The notes under the pieces were generated by a model. The model worked only from the letters and a program-made list of their open reading frames with translations. It searched no databases and was not told the DNA's origin. From contig NC_135556.1 of assembly GCF_964340395.1 (NCBI RefSeq), positions 14,393,910 through 14,457,909 of the forward strand: a stretch of 64,000 nucleotides of DNA. The letters run 5' to 3'. This DNA is from Glandiceps talaboti (lineage: Eukaryota; Hemichordata; Enteropneusta; Spengelidae). A program made the position numbers and the translations under genes. Below, in pieces: positions 14,602 to 26,000 of the stretch; position 1 is the stretch's first letter, and the number at the start of each line of letters is the position of its first letter.

Positions 14602-16983
14602 ACACAAACAACTAATGTATCCGTCATAAATCACTGGAAATAACTTTGAACATGGAAACAAACTTCAAACAATCTCCAAGAACAACAACGACCAACAATA
14701 TTCAATGTAATTGTAACACACTTTTGTGGTTTCATGTACCCAAAACAGCTTGCATATCGCTTGACCATGGAGATATACCTCCGTACGCTCACTAAGTCTA
14801 ACTATAAACATGTGCATAAAATAAGAAATAGAAATAGTAATTTTTTAGTTATTACACATCTCATCTGCATTGAGATAATCTTATAGTATAGCTATGTATC
14901 GACCCGGTCAATGCAAGTCGAAGCGATTACTCGATTTTGGCTTGCTATTGTACAGTCATGCAAGTAGCACTACGAAGTTTGTCTTGGACAGTTCCCGCGT
15001 GAGTATTGGCAAAAAGAAAAACTCGCTGCAAAATTGTGTAATGGAGAGCGGTAATTGGTAAGGCTGGGTCGATCACGCTGAAAACGTGAGCGAGTAGGCT
15101 TAGTAAATGTTGAGCCGATCCGTGAGTTCTCACATATATCTAATACCAATATGCAATAGTAACACTACGCACAACTTCAACAGGAAGTGAGGGTACCGTG
15201 TACGGTGTATACTATAGATAGCGTACAGCTAGCTACTACGTATGACAGAACGTTATTCACCCTTTCAATATTGTCACCACCTTCGAATACAATAGAAATG
15301 ACCTTAATTTGTGCATGATTCCCGAAATAGTTTTCACTGTACCTCACAGTTGCAGTGCACAGTAGAAAGTGCAAGCATGTAGGTTGTAAACATCATTGCA
15401 CTACGACACTCAGCAAAAAAAATCATGGCTTTCTACGTGTGTATACTTACCAGTTTATCAAGAATTCCGCAACTTCTCGATTACTCTTCAACGTCAGTTC
15501 GTCCTTTATTTCTTTCCAGCGGTCGATCTACCCAAAAATATTTATTTTCCCTGAGGTAAACACTGCGCGTGATCTTTTTTTAGCCGAAGTGCTTACCATC
15601 GGTCGACCGGGGCCACGTTTACGTGCCTCCATTATTCTGAGATATTCGATGACGTAGTGTAGGTGACGTCACTGTGACGATTCACTTTTTATCAGCGATA
15701 GAACGCATGCGTTATTCGTGTAACGGCAGATTTCCTCAGCATTTGTTGATACGTACCAACAATTATGTCATCGCATCTTTTCTATATTATACCTAAATAC
15801 CAAGATTAAGTTCTGCCAGTATCAAGTAATGGATGAATGTGTTTTAGTAAGTAGAATACAATATGTAACATTTCGTAGGCAACAAAAATCACGTCCAAAA
15901 ACCGTCTAAACTTGGCCTGTGTCCCTTTAACAAAGAAGGTGGTATTAAACAGACCATTATGCATTTCATTTCAAAATTCTAATATGAGTTATAGAAATTT
16001 AAAGTTAAGATTTTAGTATTTTTCATTGCAAATTATCAGAATTTTGAATATAAAATTTATAAGATATGCATAGAAAATCCTTCACTGCGAAGTAAACATT
16101 GATATATATACAATAGTATAATTATTCTTTCTGTCCACCAGGCAAATGATGAGTTGCAACGACTTCGTCGTGAAGTCATGAAGTCTCCTAGGACCCCACG
16201 TGCTACCCTAGCAGCTCAGTCTATTCTTAGAAGAGTAGAACATGAACGTGATGATGCTATAGCTGATCTAAGACGTATGACAACAGAGAGAGACAGTCTA
16301 AGAGAAAGACTCAAGGTAGGGGAGAAAGGAGATAACAGCTCTGTTTATTTTCAGTATACAATTCTGAAACATAAGACTAGAAAAAAAGTGACTGTGAGAA
16401 CAGGTCTTGAAAGAAAAGAAATGTCTTATCAGGGAGATTGTCTTGATATTCATGCAGAAAACTAGACTAGAATTATTAAATTATCTATAAACAATTTATG
16501 CTTGCATTCTTTAATCATGCAGGTATGAATATTCAAGTGGGAAATATAAGAACAAATGAAATATTTTTCGGGAAAATTACCAAGTCGAGTGAAATGCAGC
16601 AAGTGTACATTGTTATTGCATCTTTATTTAACAGATTGTAAATACTTGTATTTTGATTGTCTTGTGTCCACTTCTATCTTTGGTATATACAGATTGTAAC
16701 AGAGACTCAGTTGAGTGACAGAGCACGAATGGAGCAGAGAATTGAAGATTTGGACAATGCTCTTCGCAATGTGAGTTTGAAACTGATAATTTCATAGCAC
16801 AGGATGTCCTGTTATAGTAGTGATATACTAAGTATGTTTGTGTGTGGAGTTCAGCTGTATTCTTTGTTATAGTTTATTATTTCCTGAGTATTAAAACACC
16901 ACAATAATATAGTTTGTACAACTAAAACTATATGTGTGTATGTATGTATGTATGTGTGTGTGTGTGTGTGTGTATGTGTGTGT

Positions 16984-17068
<85 letters not shown>

Positions 17069-20000
17069 AGAATAAAAATATTTCATTGCCTGCCATGGAG
17101 GCATTTTCAAATGATCAAAATTGAGAGTTTTTTTAAAAGTGTCATTTTCTTTAGATACAGTTGTTTGTACGCAATTACTACTAGTAGTCATTATGTATTG
17201 CAAGAAAAGTATTACCACTTCTTGTAGGTCTTTCTGTATTTTGACTGTTTTCTAAAATTCCCACAGAGTGATGGAGAAAGGAGTGACCTTCTTACAAGAG
17301 TGACCAGTCTAAGAGAAATGATAGTCACTTTAGAAGACCAGGTTAAAATTCAACAGTTAAGGATCTCTGAAGCCAACGAGGATGCTGCCCAGCAGAAAGC
17401 TACAGCTACACAGATGAGACTGTTAGCAGAACAAGCAGAACGATCACTGGAAGATCACCAGAGACGATTGACCAAGAAATCTGGAGACTTACAGGCTTCT
17501 CAGGAACTGTCTAGCAGATTGGAAGAGAAATTAGGTGCGTTATAATATACTGTACCAAAAGATACATTTTTTCATATCATATGTTTATTCTGTAATTTTA
17601 ATATTATGCCGAGTGAGTATTTATTTGATAGGAAATATTATTAACTTTTGAAATTAGGATATTCCTTTAGTTAGACTTCTCAAATTTAAGAGCGTTTTCT
17701 AAAAATAGCAATTTAGATGATGTCATACTATTTTTTATGTATTACCCATAGGAAAAATAAGCCTTACTATAAGGGACAATTGCACAAAGTCACACAAGCT
17801 CAATAAACAAACTTCGTTCATTTAGCCCAAACCCCCTTCCCCTAAATGAATTTCACAAATGCGACATTGACATGTTATGATATAAACCATGATGAAAATT
17901 ATGGGAAGTATGTTTATTGAGCTTGTGTGATATTGAACAATCATCCCTATCATATCTGAAACACTGGCAAGGAACTGCCAATATTACATTTGATATATTG
18001 ATAAATGTAATAACAAGAAGTATTCTTAGTCTAATGATGTCTCACTAATAACGTGTGTCTGAAACATTACACCAAAACTTCAACTTCATGACAAGCTTTT
18101 TAGGTGTATTATTTCAATGAAATTGTAGCAGGGGTTGTTCACTAGATAGTAACAGTGAACTTGACACAGAGGAAGACTTTACTGAATGAGTGTAACAATG
18201 AAATGATGTGTAACATTATATTTTGCATACAGCTGAGGTAAGTGATGCCAATACAGCCAACAGACAAGAGATAGCTGGTCTTAGAGGAACCATTGCAGCC
18301 TTGGATAGGGAGAAGGACTCTCTACAAATGACAGTTGATGAGAAAACTGAAAAGATAGTAGCTGCAGAAAATTCACTCCTTGACAAGGAAAGACTTATCA
18401 CTGAAATGAGACTCACAGCAGCAGATCTTGGAGCAAAATTAGAGTAAGTTAAATCTGGAAGGTGTTTGTTTTTGTAGACATTGAAACAAATATCTTAGCT
18501 TCTTTTCTTTATAGTATGAAGTTGACATAACCTTATAGCAACTTACAGCTAAAATGATGTAGGTTTGGTGTTTCACTTTATATGACATGACATTTAATAC
18601 ACACCCTGGCCTCAGACAACTTCAAATGCAAAAGAAACAGTTACATAGGTGCAGTGCACAATGGGGATGTAGAAGTAGTCAAGTTGAAATGTTAATTATC
18701 AGTTATAAAATAAACAATTGTAGCCATTAAAATCATCAAGTCCATGGGTAATGTTTTCATTAGAAGCCTGTTTTTACTGCACTGTGAAAGAGTAGCAATA
18801 CTTATCAGTGTTCAATGTGATTGGGTAAAGGATCCCGCTGTGTTTATTGTTTCTGTTATTGTTGTCTAGAGTTGAAATGTCCTTGAAGCACATTTCTTTT
18901 CTATCAGTTCATAAATATGTTATCTGTATGTTTTATTTATAGTCAAATGAATGAAGAAGCTACTCAGAGAAACCGAGAAATCAAAAGTCTAAGGAGACAG
19001 ACAGATAACATCCATGAAGAACTGACTGAAACAGGTAGAGGTAGAGAGGTCGCACTGAGGGAGAATCGAAGGCTGCAAGATGATCTGTCTACTATGACTA
19101 GGGAAAACCAGGTGAGTACAGGAACACATAGACATCACTAGTTTGAGTTAATGGATTTAACTTCGTATTGCACCAAAATGTGCAATGATAGCTCACCAAA
19201 GCTTTCGCCAGGTATCCACCATGGCTTCAGAAACACTGACAAAGCCATGGTGGATACCTGGCGAAAGCTTTGGTAAGCTAAGTGTAAATTTTGGTGCAAT
19301 ACGAAGGTAAGTCAATTAACTTAGACTTAGCTTTGCATAGATAAGCTTTCATCATCACTAGTTTGGTTTATTACAAGACATGCAAGACTTAAAATTGTAC
19401 AAATCAAGATGTAAAGGTACAGAGTATAATTGATGGGTAGTGGGAGTCAGAAAAATGGCTATAAAACTGAGTTCCTGTTTCAGTTGAAAGGAAGGATGAA
19501 GTGATGTTTCTGTTCGGTGGGGAGGGGGTTCCAAGTGAATCGTACAAAAAAGGAAAAGTTTCATTCTTAGTATTGCATGAAAAGATGTATACAAGTCACC
19601 AATAGGTATGATTTTGGGTGATAAAATACCACCTTGGCAATTTACTCAACTTTGAAATATTGTAAAGAAACTCTACTGCACTTGAAATGTGTTCAACCAT
19701 TCTAAGGATTTCCTGCAAGGTTGGGAAATCCTCTGGTGATGACATCACAAATACCTGTATCTCTATTTTGATTTGTCGTAACTTACATGTCGTTTTGTTT
19801 TGAATTGAAGGCTTTGAATCTTGATCTTGATGATGCTATACGTGAAAGAGAGAATCTGAAGATACAGGTACAAGATTACGTTGGTGAAGTGTCAAGAATT
19901 GAAGAACTGCTAGCTTCAAAGGTAATCTCACATACTAAATGTTATTCTGTAACCATCTACAATGAATCTGTGATTGAGGAGATGCAACAACATTTCAGAG

Positions 20001-23000
20001 AAATTTAAAAAGTTATTTGGTGACATTTTTGTTGTTAATTTTTTTTAAAAAAAGTTGTGCTGTAAAGTGCTTTCATCAATTTTCTTTTAAATTTTATGCA
20101 CACAAATGCAAACATAAACACAGTCACACATTTCTACAGAAATCCGTTCAGGTTTGGGACTACATGTCAGGGCTATGTTGCACACTCCATATCACATCGC
20201 TGTGGAACTGTCGAGGCTTTCCCAGTCAGTCCACAGCTATCCCAGAATCATCCAGGCCTGGCAACAGATTACCTGTGGGTTCCATATGAATTTTGTAGTG
20301 ACTTTTCCATGTGAATTTTGTCATCAACTAACTACAGATTCTGATTGCTCAAGACTATTTAAATTGAAACGTTGTATCTCATTGTGAATGTAATGCAATA
20401 TTTCAAACTTTGTCTTATCCTATGTTCATAAATAGTAGTGTCTTCATCATGTGATATAAAATATTATTTTAGATTTGTTTGTAAAATAAGTATGTGTTTC
20501 TTACCGTGAATCTTGGTTTGTGGATTTGTGTAGGAGCAAGAAAACAGAGATCTACTTGAAAACTATCGACTAGCTACATCTGAAGCTGAGAGGTGGGAGT
20601 CAGAGGCTACCCAGAGAGAAGGGGAGACATCTACTGTCAAACTTGAATTGATGACAAGAGACTCAGAACTAAGACGATACAGAGACAAAATTAACCAACA
20701 GGATGCTGAAATACAACAGGTTTGTACTTATATGGAAGGCACTTTTCTAGAGTTTTCAATAGTGGTTAAACTCTACTTTGAATTTTAAAATGTCATGGAT
20801 GAATTCACTTCTTGAAAATTCCACTGAGATGCAAAACTCGTAGAAGATTGAAGTTGTTTTTGTCCTTCTTTACTGCAGACAGAAAAATTGACTAATACTG
20901 TTACGGTAGTGTTTTTGTTTATTAAGTAGCTAAAATCTACCTGAGTTCCCTAGTCATTTTACCAAGGTTACCCAACAACATTATAGTAAAATGTACAGGA
21001 AACCATGCCAGGTTTACCCAGTTTCCCCTTTCTTTCTGTTACCAGGCTTGCCCTTTCTGTTACCATAGTTCCCAGCCCTTTATAGCAAAAACACTGTACT
21101 CATTGTAATTATGTTCTATTTAACAGCATCTGGCAGCACAACAAGCCTATGAAATGCAGGTGTCTTCCCTTACTCAGTCCCTGTCTACCATGGAGGAAAA
21201 TCTCCGCCAATCCCAGGAAGAGAAAGAAGCTATCTTACAGGACATGGCTTCTGTGAGAGAACTGTGTGTTAAGTTAGAGTCTACCAAAGATTCACTATCC
21301 AGGCAACTCACAGCCAGAAACATAGACTCTGACCAGGTATATTTGAACTTTTTATTTAGTGTTTACCATCATGTGTTTACATTGCATCAATTGTAGTGAT
21401 GTGACAGTAGTGGTGTTATATCATAATTCATATATAAATATGTTGATGTCACACTTGTGAATGTTTGTTTAGGGGGAGAGGGTTTTGTCGTAAATGTATG
21501 AAGTTCATTTATTGAGCTTGTGTGACATTGTGCAATGGTCCCTAAGTATGGGAATGAGATAATTCATTCTGAAGCTGTCCTTGATCACGTTCTTGACACT
21601 TTTTCGTGTTGATATACTGTATGTTGAAAACTGTTGATGAATTCCTTTGCAGTTACAAAACACTTCAGAGAATTTGAGGCGAGAACTTGACACACTACGC
21701 AGCCAAGTGGACAGTGAGAAGATGTCAGTTCGAAATCTGGAAGGACTACTGTCCAATAACCGTGAGAAGGAATTCCAGACTCAGTTATCAAACCAGGAGC
21801 AAAGATCTGAAATACAACTACTCAGAGATAAATTAGCTTTGGCTGATAGTAAAGTGTAAGTACCAGTCTCCATTCACTTCATGTATGCATACAAGTATGA
21901 ACGTATACGTGTGCCCATGATGTGCGAATATGCATTTGAAGTTTGCAGTTGAGTGATAGACAAAGTGTGGTCTGATTTAGACTACTAACCCACAAGGTTG
22001 GCCAAGTGTATGACAAGGCAAGGGCTCTATTATACGGTCTACATGTTATTACGATTTTACCTAATTCTTTTTAGTAATTGACATGGATATTACTTTTTAT
22101 ACACAGACAAAGTCAGGGCCGTGAAGTTTCAAGTTTAAGAACACATGCTGCTCAGTTGGAAACTGAGTTAGAAAGAATCAGACGACAGCTAACCAGTGAG
22201 AGATTTGAAAAGTGAGTATCCTGTCTTTATCAAAGAATAACACAGTTGCTGATTGGTTTAGAATGTGTCATGTAGATGTGACTGTCAATCAAAAGCCAAT
22301 CACCAGGATTATCAGGAAGAAATTTCTCGATCACCAAAAGTCAATCATCAATAGCCAATCATTAGGTTTACAATGAAGAATTTTCTTGATCATGCTAATC
22401 AGAGTGTTTTGGACCCTGTAGAGTTGAGTTTTATTGAAAACATCTTTGTATCTTTTCTGTTTTCTACAGGGAGAGAATCTCTCAAGAACTACGTAGAGCT
22501 GGCTTGGGAACTCCACCACTAGCATCTGATCTGTCTGGCCGCTTGTCACGTTCCTCCTTGCGCTCTAGCAGCCCGGATAGATCGTACCGGTCTCCAGATA
22601 CATCACTGTATAGATCACCTGACAGACTGAGAGCCAGATCACCAAGGTCACGGTCACCAAGATCAAGATCACCAGAGAGGAGTACGCCTATTTCTCCACT
22701 CTTGAAGCAAACTAATTTATCTTTGGATGGACAGCTAGATCTTGATGATGTTATTTCTTCATCATACCACAATTTATCATTTAGTGGGGTGAGTCAGCAG
22801 GGACTGGAAATCGTTGGCCCTTTATAAACATTCAACCGGTTTTAGCGTCTTTACATACATCTTATTTCCATTCTTTTTTACTACTCACATCATTGTCTGC
22901 ATTCAGATGTAACACACAAACTTTGTGAAACAGACAGACAGACCAACAGACCATAGACGTTGGACAAAGACAACATCTATGGACAGACATACACACATCC

Positions 23001-26000
23001 ATCCATCATTAGGTACTTGATACACTACACAAACACCACAAAGTTGTCCTGATTTCAAAAACTAAAATCTTTGTTATTGAAGTTACAGTATTTACTCATT
23101 CCTCTCATTCTGATAACTTGTCATGCTTCTATGTTCCTTTACAGCATTAATCAAACCATTCTGTTTCCTCCTTGTGTTTCTACCACAAGCTACCAAGCAC
23201 AACACTATCTGTTGTGAACATTGAACATTTAGAATACCGCTAATATTTTCTGAAAATTTCAATAACCAGTTATTTACAAAATTTCAACAAAATAACACAG
23301 TTCTTCCTCAAAACAAAAACAACTGAAAATAGAAAAGCCAGTATTACGAAAACATGGAATGATAAATTTGACTGTGCAAATAGTGACAGTACAGTCTGTG
23401 GAACACGTGTACTTCTCATTTAGTTTTGCATTCATATCAAGTTCTTTTGTACAGTCATAACAACTGATCAAAGTTTAACTCTTTAACAGAAAAAGGTAAA
23501 GTTTGGAAGTCGGTGTAGCCATGTTAATGCAGCCAATCATCGAAGAGTTCACTTCCATACATATAGTCATTGCTTCTAACATGCACAGTTGTAAACAGCA
23601 TTGTGGTTTTACTAACATTCTCACTGCTACTAGGTGAGCATACTTGCCATCATTTTAATACAACTATACACTTCACCATCATTTCCTCCACCATGTGTGT
23701 ACCATCGACTTGTAGCACAGTCTGCTTGCTTATGCGTACACCATTCCATATGATATCTCACATGGAGTGGTATCGTATACTCTAAAACAATTGCCATGGC
23801 TTGGATTGTCAGGATCATGCCTCGACACTCAAATTCTGTTCAAGCAGAACACAAAATATAGCTGGCTTTGTCATGAATACTTTTAGCATATTTTAAAACC
23901 AAGAGTGAATGTTGATTTGCATCAAATGTTGGCCTATCAAGACAACTTTATCACTCCATAACTGAAAAAGATGCGTGAATCACAGATACAGAACAGCTAT
24001 TTTCTCAATTTTCTCAAACAAGCTAAATGCAAGTACAGCCAGCATTTATTCTCCTTAAGCTGTGCCTAGATCATGTCACCATGGTGGAAAGGAAAAAAAG
24101 AAGTCATCAGCATTCATTTTGTCAGTAATTTGTCAAACTTTCACTTAACGTACACTATATTGTCTCTGTACATAAAAGCATCCTTCTGCTTGCTTGCTGA
24201 ACCATTGCATCACATTGTATCACATCCCCATTTGCATATGCCCCTATCTGTCAATTAGCTAGCACATTCCAAGTTACATATATCCAGTGTCTGCCAGTTA
24301 GCCAGCACATCCCCACTTGCATACCCCCCCCCCCCAGTGTCTGTCAGTTACCTAGCACATATCCCCAGTTGCACACCCCCAATGTTTATCAGTTAGCTAG
24401 CACAGATGGAACTCATGTTCCATTGTAGTTGTGGTGGAAAAGACATCAGAAGGGACACCTGTCAATCCAAAGGAATTCTTAAGTATTTTATTTTTATTTT
24501 GCTTTTATGAGTAATTATTGCCGTTGTTATTACTAACCCATTGCTTAATGTACTGCTTATGATTTGCTGTGTGTGCCTGCTTCTATTAACACCCTCAGTG
24601 TTGCATGGCTGAATGAAACACATTGAGTCAAATATTATGTTGAACTTTGACATCCGAATGTAGTTGTATTTATAACTGCATGTTTTAAGAATAGTGTATA
24701 TTCATTTTCAATTCTGTCAAATATGTTGAAATGTTCTTGTCATGCATGCTTACTTGTATAATGTGTGAACTAATGTGGACGTTAAAGTCTTTACATCTGT
24801 TGCGTAAAAAGTGAGACACCAAGTTAGCAATATTGTGCACACTAATGTGAGAAAACACAAGTTGAAATAAACCTTTCAAATCTTAGTTCAAAACCAGTGT
24901 TTTTGTCACAACACTGTCTGCAATGCAGCTAACATGGTGTCTTGCTGTTTATGACCATATCTGTAAGATACCAAAGATGATATCATGTTTTGTACTTTTT
25001 TCTGTAATATATAAACAGATACTCTATAGATTTATTAAATGTAAAATATTTCATCATTATAAATATGGTGTAATGACAATAACTTCATTTTCATCATTAC
25101 ATGTAATGATACTCTGTAACAACTCTTAATGTGGGACATAGTCTGCAACTTATAAGTATTTTTTGTCATTTTTGTTTCCAGATAAAAGGTTACTTATATT
25201 TTACCCTTCACTGTCACTTGTTTAGTGACTAGAAGTCACTGGCAAAACTCTCACTGTAGTAACTGCTGTGATACTACATTCTCATGCTATATGAACAAAA
25301 TAACATCATTTTTATTAGACTACAGTATCACAGCAGTTAATATGGTAGGAATTTTGCCAGTGAGTGAGTTAGACAAGTGATAGTGAATAGTAAAATATAA
25401 AGAAACTTTTTATTTGTAAAAAAAAATGAAGACAAGTACTTACAAGTTACAGACCATGTCCCTTCAATCATGTTCATAGATAAATTGCCACTACTGTCAG
25501 GAGTGCCGTCAGTTACACAAAATGTTTTAATTATAAGCAATGATTTTATTAAACCTAGGTCAGTTTCTCAGGTATATCATATTTATATTTTTGCACCAAC
25601 CTTAGTACAGCATAATTCATAGCAGAAACTATATTTGTGTGAAAATAAATTGGCAGCCAGTTCACTATTTTCACTACTACATACTGAACTACTGCACCGT
25701 AACAATAGGGAACTTGCAAACCCACCATGTTGAATGTTGCATCATGGGAAATGTGATATTAAATACTAATGAATTACATTGTTTGCAACTACAAATTATC
25801 GATTCATAGTCACCCTGACCATTGTGGGAGGTTTATTCTATCTATAGCTCCAGATTAGGTATTACGATAACCACAGATAATCCCATAGTCCTTTGCATCT
25901 GAGCATGCTCAGTCTGGATTGCAAGTTCCCTATTTAGAACATCAGTACTGTTAAATGTAAAATGGGTATCAAAGATGACTCGGTAGTTGTCTCTAGTGTC

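Larger units (their letters stand above)
9553..15632 (-). pseudogene. Kolobok-type transposase gene, multi-exon, apparently broken
   Basis: Minus-strand exons: 15632-15597 (MEARKRGPGRPM, AT-hook-like), 15527-15451 (IDRWKEIKDELTLKSNREVA), 14123-13998, 13783-13640, 13419-13102 (acidic DDGDDSDNDNSDNDDESEE, then a Cys-bearing block), 12662-12380 (TCPAGHLEYKWCSQPVLNSR, LHSGDLMTAAAILLSGNNYA), 11883-11651 (GDGRMDSPGYCAQYCTYTF, KATDRKST-like block, VTDAHIQIASVM), 10384-10308 (NDYPDVKHSHDIWHAAKN), about 10083-9985 (SIVNHFWYCCQKATTYDEW), and 9802-9553 (YHRGYNKKSSTWSTKTVKEQ to the stop). Intron phases agree for the first exons. The frame breaks near 13220, near 11693 and in the A-run near 10072-10077. 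The stretch that should link YDEW to YHRGYN, where I expect the last catalytic acidic residue, is absent. The first two acidic residues are probably in GDGRMD and VTDAH. Either a decayed copy or assembly indels. Confidence 0.8.
5947..15926 (-). mobile_element. Kolobok-type DNA transposon, 9,980 bp, TTAA target duplication
   Basis: The element is flanked by TTAA at 5943-5946 and 15927-15930. Its termini are perfect 33-bp inverted repeats starting AGGGACACAGGCCAAGTTTA. With the flank, each end reads TTAAAGGGA, which fits the TTAAAGGRR end I remember for Kolobok/T2 elements. A multi-exon transposase lies on the minus strand (9553-15632). The interior also holds later repeats: ACAT/GTAT microsatellites, a 230-bp foldback and a mosaic repeat at 10.8-11.2 kb. 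It sits in one CEP135 intron, antisense to that gene. What I see directly: the TIRs, TTAA flanks and transposase exons. The superfamily name rests on remembered family features. piggyBac also uses TTAA, but its ends start CCC and the protein differs. Confidence 0.88.

Noticed and set aside
5947-15926. piggyBac as the transposon type
   Set aside because: TTAA is shared, but the ends start AGGG and the transposase blocks (LHSGDLMTAAAILLSGNN, GDGRMDSPG, HSHDIWHAAKN) are not piggyBac-like.
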